A stretch of 64,000 bases of DNA from Photorhabdus cinerea. Lineage in GTDB: Bacteria > Pseudomonadota > Gammaproteobacteria > Enterobacterales > Enterobacteriaceae. Both the position numbers and the translations under genes were made by a program. Of the stretch, positions 1-7,410 are shown piece by piece. Position 1 is the stretch's first letter. The number at the start of each line of letters is the position of its first letter. The notes beneath the pieces were generated by a model. The model saw only the letters and a list, made by a program, of their open reading frames with translations, searched no databases and had not been told where the DNA came from. The DNA is taken from positions 186,001 to 250,000 of the forward strand of contig NZ_PUJW01000002.1 of NCBI RefSeq assembly GCF_011189575.1, in the 5' to 3' direction.

Positions 1-6
1 CGTACC

Positions 7-219
7 ATGAGCAATCTCCTGAGAAGTGAAGTGATCAATTTACAGGAATCTCAAAAAATAGACGAGAGACGCATTGAATATATACGTAAGCATGCAGACA
101 GAATAAATGATTATATTGCCAGTTTTGGCGTGGATAAGATTGGCATTGAGACACCGATATCCAGTAATGATTATATTTCCTGGTATGCAAATAATCACCA
201 TCAGTTAAAAAACAATTAA
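7..219 (+). CDS. Unrecognised 70-residue reading frame, possibly the 3' end of a gene entering from the left
   Basis: I do not recognise this protein. It is charged and mostly helical-looking (IDERRIEYIRKHADRINDY), with an aromatic C-terminus (NDYISWYANNHH). The frame is open from base 1, so the first ATG at 7 may be internal to a longer gene; no ribosome site can be judged. It precedes a decayed HlyD/ABC exporter by about 250 bp and could belong to the same former peptide-export locus, for example as the tail of a maturation enzyme, but nothing in it proves this. Confidence 0.35.
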   Translation: MSNLLRSEVINLQESQKIDERRIEYIRKHADRINDYIASFGVDKIGIETPISSNDYISWYANNHHQLKNN

Positions 220-468
220 CCATAGGTATGGGGAAACAGGCAAAAATACGGGACGCTACCTAAAGTTTAAATTAATTAGAAAAGCCTCTATAAGTAAAGA
301 AGACACTTGTAAATAGGTCAGGAAATAGGTTGATAGTGCATCAACGTCTGAAATGTCAGCTAATTTTTTATCCGAAGGTGCCTACTTCGAATTATGAAAG
401 CGATTGGTCGGTAATTCAATAAAAGACTTTTGCTGAATATTTTACTTCAATGTGAGGTATGCCTTAGA

Positions 469-1371
469 TTGCCAAATAAAAACTCTATTTTCAGATCCGA
501 AGCAATAGAACACAGAACTCATCATTGGTTAGGAAATCCACAAGTTATTATGCCAGTAGGTGCCTTAGTTTGGACAATAATAGCGCTTGTTATTATTGTC
601 AGCCTTGTTGTGTTCATGATAATGAGCACTTACACACAGAAGGTTCGTCTAATGGGGGAAATTATTTACGAGCCTGCGGTTGCGAGAATAGAAGCAGCGG
701 GTAATGGAACCATTGTTCGTAGTTTTGCTGTTGAAGGGAAAGAAGTTCGCGCTGGAGATGTTATTTTCATCGTTAACATGGAAACTCAAACCGAATATGG
801 GTGTACAAGTCATGAAATTACTTCTGCCTTAAAGTTACAGAAGACGGCGATTGAACGAGAGATCATGCTGAAATCAGAGGCGTCTGATCAAGAAAGTGAT
901 TTTCTTGCCCAGCGTCTAAAGAATAAGGAAGCGGAAATTCAAGAATTAGACAACCTGATCACAAAATCAACTGAACAAGTCGCGTGGCTATTTGACAAAG
1001 CTCAGCTTTTCAATAAATTAGTTGGGAAAGGAATAGCACTTGAAATAGATCATATAGAACGCCGTTCTGATTATTATACCGCTTCTGTTCAACTGGCGGC
1101 TTACAAACGAGAAAAGGTTAAGTTGCAGGGTGAATCTCTCGATATCAGGGCGAGGTTGGCGACAATCTACATTGGACGTGAAACCTCACGTGAAACGTTA
1201 CGTCGAGATATTGCACGGTTAGATCAAGACTTAGTCTCTACGGAAGAAAGAAGGGAACTCTATATAACGTCTCCAATCGACGGTAAGTTAACGGGAATTA
1301 CTGGATTAGTTGGCAAAAGAATTCGCTCGTCCCAAGAATTAGCGAGTAGAAGTGGCTTTAGCCGAACCTGA
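469..1371 (+). pseudogene. Truncated HlyD/CvaA-type membrane-fusion (adaptor) protein of a type I exporter
   Basis: The protein has a short cytoplasmic start (NSIFRSEAIEHR), one membrane segment (WTIIALVIIVSLVVFMIM), a lipoyl-like half motif (IEAAGNGTIV...GKEVRAGDVIF), a long coiled coil and the returning lipoyl half (YITSPIDGKLTG). This is the order of periplasmic adaptors that work with C39-peptidase ABC exporters. It stops near 300 residues, where family members (about 410-430) continue into the beta-barrel and C-terminal domain. After QELAS the frame runs into sequence belonging to the downstream ABC protein and ends in an unrelated tail. I read this as an internal deletion that removed the adaptor's end and the transporter's start. 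The start is uncertain: TTG at 469 after GAGG gives PNKNSIFR, and a TTG at 430 is also in frame. Probably non-functional. Confidence 0.75.
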
Positions 1372-2092
1372 ACATAATGAAGGGGATGCTGTTCTATCGT
1401 GTCCTGAAACAATTTCAGGAAGCATTGAAATTAAAAGCCTGAGTTATCGTTATGGCGATGGCGAACCCGCTATATTTGAGAATGTTTTTCTGTCTATCAA
1501 AGCGGGTGAAAGTATTGCTATAGTCGGGCCGTCAGGTTGTGGCAAATCGACACTGCTTAAGACAATCGGTGGATTAATATCGCCAGAAAGTGGCTTTATT
1601 TATTTAGACGGAGTTGATGTCCGGAGATTAGGGCTTGGGGCCTACCGTAGCCATATTGCTTGTGTCTTACAAGAGGACAGATTATTTGCGGGATCTCTAT
1701 TGGATAACATTAGTTCATTCGACGTTAAGCCTGATCATGAATGGGTATATGAGTGTGCTCGTCTTGCTTCGATTCACACTGAAATAGAAGAGATGCCAAT
1801 GAAATATGAAACAATGGTTGGAGACATGGGCAGTGCTCTGTCAGGTGGACAACGGCAGCGTATTTCCCTTGCCAGAGCATTGTACAAACGTCCAAAGATA
1901 TTATTTCTTGATGAAGCAACGAGTGATCTGGATATCGATAACGAGGCAAAAATTAATGACTCAATACGAGAGCTAAAGATTACTAGGGTATTTGTAGCCC
2001 ATCGTCCGACAATGATTGCAATGGCGGATAGGGTTTTTGATCTCAGTATGAACGCAGAAGTGGAGAACCCCCATGCATTTTTCTCTAAGTAA
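1352..2092 (+). pseudogene. ATPase-domain remnant of a C39/CvaB-type peptide ABC exporter
   Basis: Only the nucleotide-binding domain is left: Walker A GPSGCGKST (residues 59-67), signature LSGGQ (164-168), Walker B ILFLDEA and an H-loop (VFVAHRP). The first residues, ALAEPEHNEG, look like the linker that joins the membrane domain to the ATPase in CvaB/RaxB-type proteins, so the peptidase and membrane domains (roughly 470 residues) are missing. The frame overlaps the end of the truncated HlyD adaptor in another frame and has no convincing ribosome site at its first possible start (GTG 1352). Together they look like one deletion-fused relic. The last 20 bases overlap the start of the aspartic protease, so these genes were once translationally coupled. 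A soluble ATPase stub cannot export anything alone. Confidence 0.75.
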
Positions 2093-2981
2093 ACATATCA
2101 AGGTGACGGCATTTGTTGCTTTTTCTTCCATGATGTCATTGTTTGTCACAAACTCTATGGCCTCTGGAAAAGTCATGCATATAAATTTTCAATTTGATGA
2201 ATTTTCTCTACCGATAGCAAATCTTGAAATTGATGGGAAAACTCAAAATCTTATGATCGATACGGGGTCAACTATAGGTCTCCATTTATCTAAAAACCTT
2301 ATGTCGAAAATTTCCGGCTTAGTTATCGAACCTGAAAAAGCGCGTTCTACTGACCTTACGGGTAAGATTTTTTTAAATGACAAATTTAACATTCCACAGC
2401 TTTCGATAAACGGGATGATGTTTAAGGATGTGACAGGGGTTTCATTAACACCATGGGGGATGACATTAATTGGAGATAATCACCTTCCTTCTTCGATGGT
2501 AATTGGCCTTGATTTATTCAAGGGAAAGGTTGTTCTTATTGATTATAAAAACCGGAAATTATCAGTTTCCGATCATTTACAAGCGTTGGGAGTCAATGTG
2601 GATAATGGTTGGATAAAATTACCGCTGAAACTGACTAAAGAAGGCATTGCTGTCAAAGTCTCACAAAACTTTAAGAACTACAACATGGTATTGGATACTG
2701 GCGCATCGGTTTCGATTTTTTGGAAAGAAAGGTTGAAGTCTCCTCCAGCTAACATTTCCTGCCAGGCTGTGGTTAAAGAGATGGACAATGAAGGGTGCAT
2801 TGCATCGACGTTTCAACTTGACGAAATAGGCGCTAAGGGAATCAAGTTGAATTCGGTATTGGTTGATGGGGAATTTAATCAGTTAAATACTGATGGATTA
2901 ATCGGGAATAATTTCTTTAATAAATACGCAGTATTAATCGACTTCCCTGGTAAGAGATTATTCATTAAAGAGAACTCGTAG
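2073..2981 (+). CDS. Exported two-lobed retropepsin-like aspartic protease
   Basis: 302 residues. An N-terminal hydrophobic stretch (VTAFVAFSSMMSLFVTNSMA) looks like a signal peptide. Two aspartic protease motifs follow, MIDTGS (Asp63) and VLDTGA (Asp208). Each lobe later carries a matching segment (GLDLFKGKVVLIDYKNRKL and a similar stretch near the C-terminus with NNFFNKYAVLIDF), so the protein looks like a tandem duplication of a retropepsin-type lobe that could fold as an internal dimer. It starts inside the end of the ABC ATPase remnant, so it belonged to that exporter operon and may once have processed the exported peptide or its leader. Unlike its upstream neighbours it appears intact. 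Its substrate is unknown. I vaguely recall such proteases beside HlyD/C39 exporters in RiPP loci of Xenorhabdus and Yersinia; that link is inference. Confidence 0.7.
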   Translation: MHFSLSKHIKVTAFVAFSSMMSLFVTNSMASGKVMHINFQFDEFSLPIANLEIDGKTQNLMIDTGSTIGLHLSKNLMSKISGLVIEPEKARSTDLTGKIFLNDKFNIPQLSINGMMFKDVTGVSLTPWGMTLIGDNHLPSSMVIGLDLFKGKVVLIDYKNRKLSVSDHLQALGVNVDNGWIKLPLKLTKEGIAVKVSQNFKNYNMVLDTGASVSIFWKERLKSPPANISCQAVVKEMDNEGCIASTFQLDEIGAKGIKLNSVLVDGEFNQLNTDGLIGNNFFNKYAVLIDFPGKRLFIKENS

Positions 2982-3040
2982 GGATAAAGGGGGATGTTCG
3001 TGGCTCGGAAAAATTGAATCGTAACAACATCTCCCTAAAT

Positions 3041-3076
3041 CGGCCCCAATTACAGGGCCGGGTTCCACTTTTTATT
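3041..3076 (+). terminator. Probable rho-independent terminator after the aspartic protease gene
   Basis: CGGCCC and GGGCCG pair across an 8-base loop (3041-3060), and a T-rich run (ACTTTTTATT) follows. It lies 60 bp after the protease stop codon. Its right arm overlaps one copy of the 24-bp repeat described separately. Confidence 0.55.
3053..3076 (+). repeat. Left copy of a 24-bp imperfect direct repeat flanking the thiamine island
   Basis: The 24 bases here match 11964-11987 at 21 positions; the shared core is TTCCACTTT. Copies lie just before and just after the thi/antivitamin genes, in the same orientation. This could mark an insertion or recombination boundary, or be a repeated terminator flank. 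Confidence 0.5.
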
Positions 3077-3236
3077 ACAAACAATCAAGCACTGTTCTTT
3101 GATAGTTTTATCCTTTCAATACTTCGTTATCAATAGAACTCAACAGAATCCAAGTGTGTTTTTTGAGCTTATAACCAAACGAGTTATTTTATAGTATAGG
3201 TAAAGTTATTTGCACCTATTATGCGAATGAACAGTT

Positions 3237-3312
3237 ATTGTTTTTCTTAAAAACTATTTTTAAGAAAAACAATATACCCAATTAACTTGAATCTTACATC
3301 TTCAAGTTAATT
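3237..3312. repeat. Two adjacent inverted repeats (17-bp and 12-bp stems)
   Basis: ATTGTTTTTCTTAAAAA (3237-3253) pairs perfectly with 3257-3273 around a 3-base loop. Seven bases later AATTAACTTGAA (3280-3291) pairs perfectly with 3301-3312. The CTTCAAGTTAAT-type arm resembles intergenic repeats I recall as common in Photorhabdus/Xenorhabdus. No T-run follows, so a repeat element is likelier than a simple terminator. Confidence 0.5.
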
Positions 3313-3586
3313 AACTATATACAAAAAAACCTCCTGCGATAGAAATGAATACTGTGACTGAACTCAATATATAGATAATACCCATATACACATGGGTGTA
3401 TTTGTGTCATTTTGATATTGAATTTTGGTTCCGGAGGATCGTGATAAATTTAAATAAAAAAACAATATTGCTAAATATGATGTAGGTATTGATAACAGCT
3501 AAATTATTATTTTAGATACTGTTAAGCCTATTTATTTAATTCAATTATGTTTTTTTCAGAAGCCCTGCAAAATTAGAATTAAAGAG

Positions 3587-3841
3587 GTGCTTCTTGATCG
3601 AAATTGGAACTTTAAGGATATTACGATGGTTTATTTTACCTGAATAGCCAACGATAAATCTCTTTGCAATAAGAATCGATACCAGGAATATGTATGGTAC
3701 GGGATGCATTCTTTCAGCGGTGATCGCCGCACTTATGGCGAATAGATTGAGCTGAGTTGAGGTGATAATGAACATCAAGCCATCTTAGAATCTAATACGT
3801 TGAGAATAGGTTCCGGTCATGGCTCAGTTCATCACTTTTAA
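3587..3841 (+). pseudogene. thiD: Decayed 3' part of thiD (HMP/HMP-P kinase)
   Basis: No single frame is open, but ThiD-like blocks appear in order in shifting frames: YDGLFYLNSQR (from about 3661 back), then RIDTRNMYGTGC followed by ILSAVIAALMANRLS (3672-3752), matching the conserved GTGC-TLS-AIAA region of HMP-P kinases, and finally ILESNTLRIGSGHGSVHHF with stop at 3839-3841, matching the conserved GHGPVHHF C-terminus. Roughly 15-20 codons between the last two blocks are missing, and the N-terminal half is absent. The relic ends 18 bp before thiO, as expected of an operon neighbour. ThiD phosphorylates the pyrimidine precursor of thiamine; this copy cannot. Confidence 0.75.
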
Positions 3842-3859
3842 TAAGTGGAGTGAGACGCT

Positions 3860-4858
3860 ATGCACATTACAATCATAGGGGCTGGTGTTGCGGGGCTTAC
3901 TTGTGCGGCAGAGTTCATTGCAAGAGGGGGGAATGTTCGAATTCTTGAGCGAGGATCTAAGATAGGCGCTAAGGCGTGCTCTTGGTGGGCAGGTGGAATG
4001 CTGGCGCCATGGTGTGAAGGTGAAAGTGCGGAGCCTTCTATCGTTAACTTAGGGCAACGTGCTATCGATTGGTGGGCGAATCATACCGACACGCTTACCT
4101 CGTTAGGCACCCTTGTACTTGCTTTAGGACGTGATATTTCTGAATTGAAGACTTTTGCTAATAAAACTGAAAATTACGAAAACGTTTATTCAGACCAAAT
4201 TGCAGAACTTGAGCCAGACCTTGCCGATCGCTTTCATAAGGGGCTCTTTTTTAAAGACGAGGCTTTCTTAAACCCTCGTAAAGCAATCACTCAGTTATCT
4301 GAAAAATTGGAGAGATTGGGCGTCGAATTTGTGTTCAACAACGAAGCCAACGCAAGTGAGGTGAGAGGGACCGATTTAGTTGTCGATTGTCGGGGGTTGG
4401 AAGCTCGCGACGTATCAAAAACATTACGCGGGGTCAAAGGTGAAATGCTCTTGATTCACAGTAATGACATAAAGATCAACAGATCCATTCGATTATTGCA
4501 TCCAAGAATACCTTTGTATTTGGTTCCGCGTGGTAATGGTGACTACATGGTTGGTGCCACCATGATTGAGAATGAGGAACGTGAACGAATTTCTGCGCGA
4601 TCTATATTCGAACTGCTTGGGTCAACATTCGCCCTTCATCCAAGTTTTAATGAAGCTGAGATTGTAGAAATAGGTGTCGATGCAAGACCGACATTCCCAG
4701 ATAACCTCCCACGTGTTTATTGGAAAGGCGAGATTCTTTGTGTGAATGGTCTCTACCGTCATGGATTTTTATTGTCTCCTTCAATGGCACAAATGGCGGC
4801 AAAAGCTGTTTTTGAAGGATCTAATATACCGGAGTCAATCGATGAATATTTTAGTTAA
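3860..4858 (+). CDS. thiO: ThiO, FAD-dependent glycine oxidase for thiazole synthesis
   Basis: 332 residues. The N-terminal IIGAGVAGLTCA is a dinucleotide (FAD) binding fold, and CSWWAGGMLAPWCE is the characteristic early ThiO/DAAO-family segment. ThiO oxidises glycine to iminoglycine, the C-N donor for ThiG in the cytoplasm. ATG 3860 follows GTGGAGTGAG. The start codon lies 18 bp after the thiD relic and the stop codon overlaps thiS, so it is part of a tight thiO-thiS-thiG unit. The gene is full length with no lesion. Such a ThiO is typical of alphaproteobacterial/Bacillus-type thi operons rather than the ThiH route of enterobacteria, which suggests acquisition from outside the family. Confidence 0.88.
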   Translation: MHITIIGAGVAGLTCAAEFIARGGNVRILERGSKIGAKACSWWAGGMLAPWCEGESAEPSIVNLGQRAIDWWANHTDTLTSLGTLVLALGRDISELKTFANKTENYENVYSDQIAELEPDLADRFHKGLFFKDEAFLNPRKAITQLSEKLERLGVEFVFNNEANASEVRGTDLVVDCRGLEARDVSKTLRGVKGEMLLIHSNDIKINRSIRLLHPRIPLYLVPRGNGDYMVGATMIENEERERISARSIFELLGSTFALHPSFNEAEIVEIGVDARPTFPDNLPRVYWKGEILCVNGLYRHGFLLSPSMAQMAAKAVFEGSNIPESIDEYFS

Positions 4859-5039
4859 TGGTCTGGAAGTCACTGTTTCAGGTTCCAGGTTAGGACAAAT
4901 TCTTAAAGAGCTTGGCTATGTAAATAGGGTTCTGGTAACCGCCGTAAATGGTGATTTTGTGAGTGTACAAAAGCGAGATGAATTTGAAATAAAAAGTGCA
5001 GACAAGATTGAAGTTTTGGTGCCAATGCAAGGAGGCTAA
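4842..5039 (+). CDS. thiS: ThiS, sulfur-carrier protein for thiazole synthesis
   Basis: 65 residues with a ubiquitin-like pattern (MNILVNGLEV...) and the required C-terminal Gly-Gly (VPMQGG), which ThiF adenylates and which then carries sulfur as a thiocarboxylate to ThiG. ATG 4842 is preceded by GGAG at 4831 and overlaps the end of thiO by 17 bp; the longer open frame upstream is only the thiO shadow. The stop codon lies one base before the thiG start. Intact. Confidence 0.9.
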   Translation: MNILVNGLEVTVSGSRLGQILKELGYVNRVLVTAVNGDFVSVQKRDEFEIKSADKIEVLVPMQGG

Positions 5040-5040
5040 T

Positions 5041-5814
5041 GTGCTAAAAGTATACGATACAGAACTGTACAGCCATATGATGCTTGGGACGTCTCAATAT
5101 CCATCGCCCGCAATTTTGTCAGAAGCCGTTAAAGCCTCCAAAGTAGAGATTGTCACGGTATCTCTTCGTAGAGAGTCAGGGAAAAATCAGGCTGGGCAAA
5201 GTTTCTGGTCATTAATTAAAGAATTGAATGTCCAGGTGCTCCCTAACACTGCGGGTTGCCATACCGTAAAAGAGGCTGTAACGACTGCGCATATGGCAAG
5301 AGAGATTTTTGGCACAGATTGGATCAAGTTAGAAGTTATTGCTAACGCAGACACTTTGCAGCCTGATGTCTACGGCCTTGCTGAGGCAGCAAAGATTTTA
5401 TGTGCTGATGGCTTTAAAGTCTTTCCATATTGCACTGAAGATCTCTCAGTAGCAGAGAAGTTGCTACAAGTAGGCTGTGAAATCCTTATGCCTTGGGGTG
5501 CTCCGATCGGTTCTGGCCGAGGATTAAATAACATCTATGGTTTAAGAACTCTCCGCGCCCATTTCCCTGATATTCCTTTGGTCATTGACGCAGGAATAGG
5601 CTTGCCTTCTCATGCGGCGGCGGCAATGGAATTGGGTTATGACATGATCTTGCTAAATACCGCTGTGGCGCGTGCGGGTGACCCAATAATGATGGCTCAG
5701 GCGTTTGCTAATGCAATTGATGCCGGTCGACTTTGTTATTTGGCTAAGCCAATTGAAAAGAGAGATATGGCTGAACCTTCTACGCCTGTATTCGGTAAGG
5801 CTTATTTGGTATGA
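5041..5814 (+). CDS. thiG: ThiG, thiazole synthase
   Basis: 257 residues from GTG 5041, chosen because AGGAGG lies just upstream and it abuts thiS; an upstream in-frame extension overlaps thiS and has no site. It contains the NTAGCHTVKEAV block and the active-site lysine segment DWIKLEVI (Lys96), plus the phosphate-binding GAPIGSGRGL and LLNTAVARA segments. ThiG condenses deoxyxylulose phosphate, iminoglycine and ThiS thiocarboxylate into the thiazole phosphate. The stop codon overlaps the ATG of the thiE relic (ATGA), a trace of the former coupled operon. Confidence 0.92.
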   Translation: MLKVYDTELYSHMMLGTSQYPSPAILSEAVKASKVEIVTVSLRRESGKNQAGQSFWSLIKELNVQVLPNTAGCHTVKEAVTTAHMAREIFGTDWIKLEVIANADTLQPDVYGLAEAAKILCADGFKVFPYCTEDLSVAEKLLQVGCEILMPWGAPIGSGRGLNNIYGLRTLRAHFPDIPLVIDAGIGLPSHAAAAMELGYDMILLNTAVARAGDPIMMAQAFANAIDAGRLCYLAKPIEKRDMAEPSTPVFGKAYLV

Positions 5815-5913
5815 AACTAGATCCATTTTATCCAAAATGCTGATCCGGCAACGGTAAGTCGAGTGAAAGAATGGCTCGCTATAACAAGAGGGCAACGTAT
5901 TGAATCGCTATGA
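5811..5913 (+). pseudogene. thiE: thiE (thiamine-phosphate synthase) reduced to its two ends by internal deletion
   Basis: ATG 5811 opens MKLDPFYP, the N-terminus I recall for alphaproteobacterial-type ThiE, then hits a stop at 5841. From 5836, in the +1 frame, NADPATVSRVKEWLAITRG reads on to a stop at 5911-5913, resembling the ThiE C-terminal LNADPEARTREW region. About 190 central codons, with the whole active site, are gone, and the two ends are out of frame. The old gene borders are preserved: the start overlaps the thiG stop and the end overlaps the thiF start by 14 bp. ThiE would join pyrimidine and thiazole; this locus can no longer do so. Confidence 0.8.
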
Positions 5914-6883
5914 TAGGCAGCAAGTGCTACAGCAAGTAGGGGAACGCGGGCAAGCAAAGATTTCTAACGCTAAGGTCTTAGTTGTTGGAGCTGGTGGCCT
6001 TGGCTCACCAGCACTTCAATACTTGTGCGGGGCTGGGGTTGGCACCTTGGTTGTAGTTGATCCCGATGTTGTGGAAATGACTAACCTGCATCGACAACCT
6101 ATCTACAACGAAAGTTTGGTCGGCCTGGCGAAAGTTGATGCTGCAAAGATAGTTCTAGAGAAACTTAACCCTGAAGTCGAAGTGCTGCCATATGCCACGA
6201 CACTGCATCCAGACAATTCCCGTTTATTGGTGAGTAATGCCGATGTCGTTTTAGACTGTGCTGATAGCTACGCAGTTAGCTACATGTTGTCAGATGTTTG
6301 TTCGCTGCTAGGAAAGCCGCTTATCTCTGCATCCGTACTTGGTCTTAAAGGTTATGTAGGAGGATTTTGCTCATCCGCGCCTTCTTTCAGAGCCGTTTTC
6401 CCTGAAATTCCAAATAATACGGCTACTTGTGCCACGATGGGAGTCTTAGGCCCTGTAGTCGCAATGATAGGTGTTTTGCAGGCGCAAATGACGCTTGGGA
6501 CTTTACTGCTCTTATCTCCATCACCTTTAGGGCAAATGGTAACTGCTGATTTGGATACGTATTCATTTTCAAGTTTTCGCTTTGATAATGCGGAAGAGCC
6601 AAAATCAGCCACATTCCATTTCATATCAATGTCATCACTAACTTCCAGGGATTTGATAATCGATCTTCGAGGTGAAAATGAAGCTCCTAACCCGGTTCAC
6701 CCTGATGCGTTAAGGATGTCGGTTGATGCGTTCTGTGATGGAAACTTCATTCCAGAGTCAGGGCAGAGGGTGGTTTTAGCGTGTAGGACCGGCTTACGTG
6801 CGTGGAATGCAGCGAGAAACCTTCGCAATTATTGGGATGGAGAAGTCGCACTCATGGCTATGGCAAGCCTTGAAGTTAGATAA
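5900..6883 (+). CDS. thiF: ThiF/MoeB-type adenylyltransferase fused to a rhodanese-like domain
   Basis: 327 residues from TTG 5900 (YDRQQVL...), with AGAGGG 8-12 bases upstream. The E1-like domain has the nucleotide motif VVGAGGLGSPALQ (about 29-41), the RxxxxN-type segment NLHRQPIYNE, and the conserved CATMGVLGP region. The C-terminal ~85 residues (from DLIIDLRGE) are rhodanese-like, with cysteine in the loop LACRTGLRAW (about Cys295). ThiF adenylates the ThiS C-terminus, and the fused rhodanese could supply sulfur directly. The ThiF-rhodanese arrangement resembles MoeB/MOCS3-type proteins. The TTG start overlaps the end of the thiE relic, consistent with former translational coupling. Confidence 0.85.
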   Translation: MNRYDRQQVLQQVGERGQAKISNAKVLVVGAGGLGSPALQYLCGAGVGTLVVVDPDVVEMTNLHRQPIYNESLVGLAKVDAAKIVLEKLNPEVEVLPYATTLHPDNSRLLVSNADVVLDCADSYAVSYMLSDVCSLLGKPLISASVLGLKGYVGGFCSSAPSFRAVFPEIPNNTATCATMGVLGPVVAMIGVLQAQMTLGTLLLLSPSPLGQMVTADLDTYSFSSFRFDNAEEPKSATFHFISMSSLTSRDLIIDLRGENEAPNPVHPDALRMSVDAFCDGNFIPESGQRVVLACRTGLRAWNAARNLRNYWDGEVALMAMASLEVR

Positions 6884-6932
6884 GGATGAAATCTTAAATT
6901 TAATCATATCAGTCATAGAGGTGAGTTTGATT

Positions 6933-7388
6933 ATGAGAGCAAATGAAGGCCAAAAAGCGCTATCTGAGCCTAAAGTTGCTACGTTAGCCATTGTATATCA
7001 TAACGACAAAATCTTATTGGTTAAGAGGAATAAGCAGCCTCAGCGGTTTGGTTGGGGTTTTCCTGGCGGATCAGTATTGCCTGGTGAAAGCCTAAACGAT
7101 GGTGCTTTACGAGAGCTCAAAGAAGAAACGCAATTAGTCGCGACAGTAGAAACAACGCTTACTGTAGTAGAGGTAAATGAATTTGATAGTGAAGGCGTCC
7201 ACCATCACTTCATTTTAGTACCACTTCTCTGTAGTTATCTATCGGGAGTGCCTGTTGCTGGAGACGATGCACTGGAATGCCGTTGGATGAGTTTCAACGA
7301 TATTTATAGCCAATCAGAAACATTAATTGAGCATGTTGCAACAGTGGTTCGGGAAGCTGAAGCCATTATCAGAGCGCGAACTAATTAA
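6933..7388 (+). CDS. Nudix hydrolase, candidate self-resistance enzyme
   Basis: 151 residues. ATG 6933 follows GAGGTGAG; an upstream in-frame extension would lie within thiF and the gap and is not favoured. The Nudix box is clear: G46 x5 E52 x7 REL-KEE, residues 46-68, with one departure, Gln67 where the consensus has Gly. The metal-binding glutamates (61, 64, 65) are present. Family members hydrolyse nucleoside-diphosphate-linked compounds. E. coli NudJ (YmfB) is known to hydrolyse HMP-PP and methoxy-HMP-PP, and its overexpression gives bacimethrin resistance. By position, between thiazole genes and antivitamin genes, this one may clear toxic pyrophosphates in the producer; an alternative is general nucleotide clean-up. 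Confidence 0.8.
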   Translation: MRANEGQKALSEPKVATLAIVYHNDKILLVKRNKQPQRFGWGFPGGSVLPGESLNDGALRELKEETQLVATVETTLTVVEVNEFDSEGVHHHFILVPLLCSYLSGVPVAGDDALECRWMSFNDIYSQSETLIEHVATVVREAEAIIRARTN

Positions 7389-7410
7389 CGTTTGAATAAG
7401 GTCTTTATAT

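Larger units (their letters stand above)
2982..3586. other. Intergenic region of about 600 bp between exporter relic and thiamine island
   Basis: Very AT-rich with no convincing gene. It contains the terminator at 3041, a perfect 17-bp inverted repeat (3237-3273), a second 12-bp inverted repeat (3280-3312) and a small ACCCAT/ATGGGT hairpin near 3380-3400. I looked for the conserved CTGAGA and GCGTAGGGA-type blocks of a TPP riboswitch and did not find them. Confidence 0.6.

Noticed and set aside
3545..3778. 77-residue open frame on the minus strand
   Set aside because: It has no recognisable domain or ribosome site, and the opposite strand carries ordered ThiD fragments, so it is best explained as a shadow of the thiD relic.
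3300..3860. TPP riboswitch upstream of the thi genes
   Set aside because: The conserved aptamer blocks (CTGAGA, GCGTAGGGA-like) were not found; the space is filled by repeats and the thiD relic.
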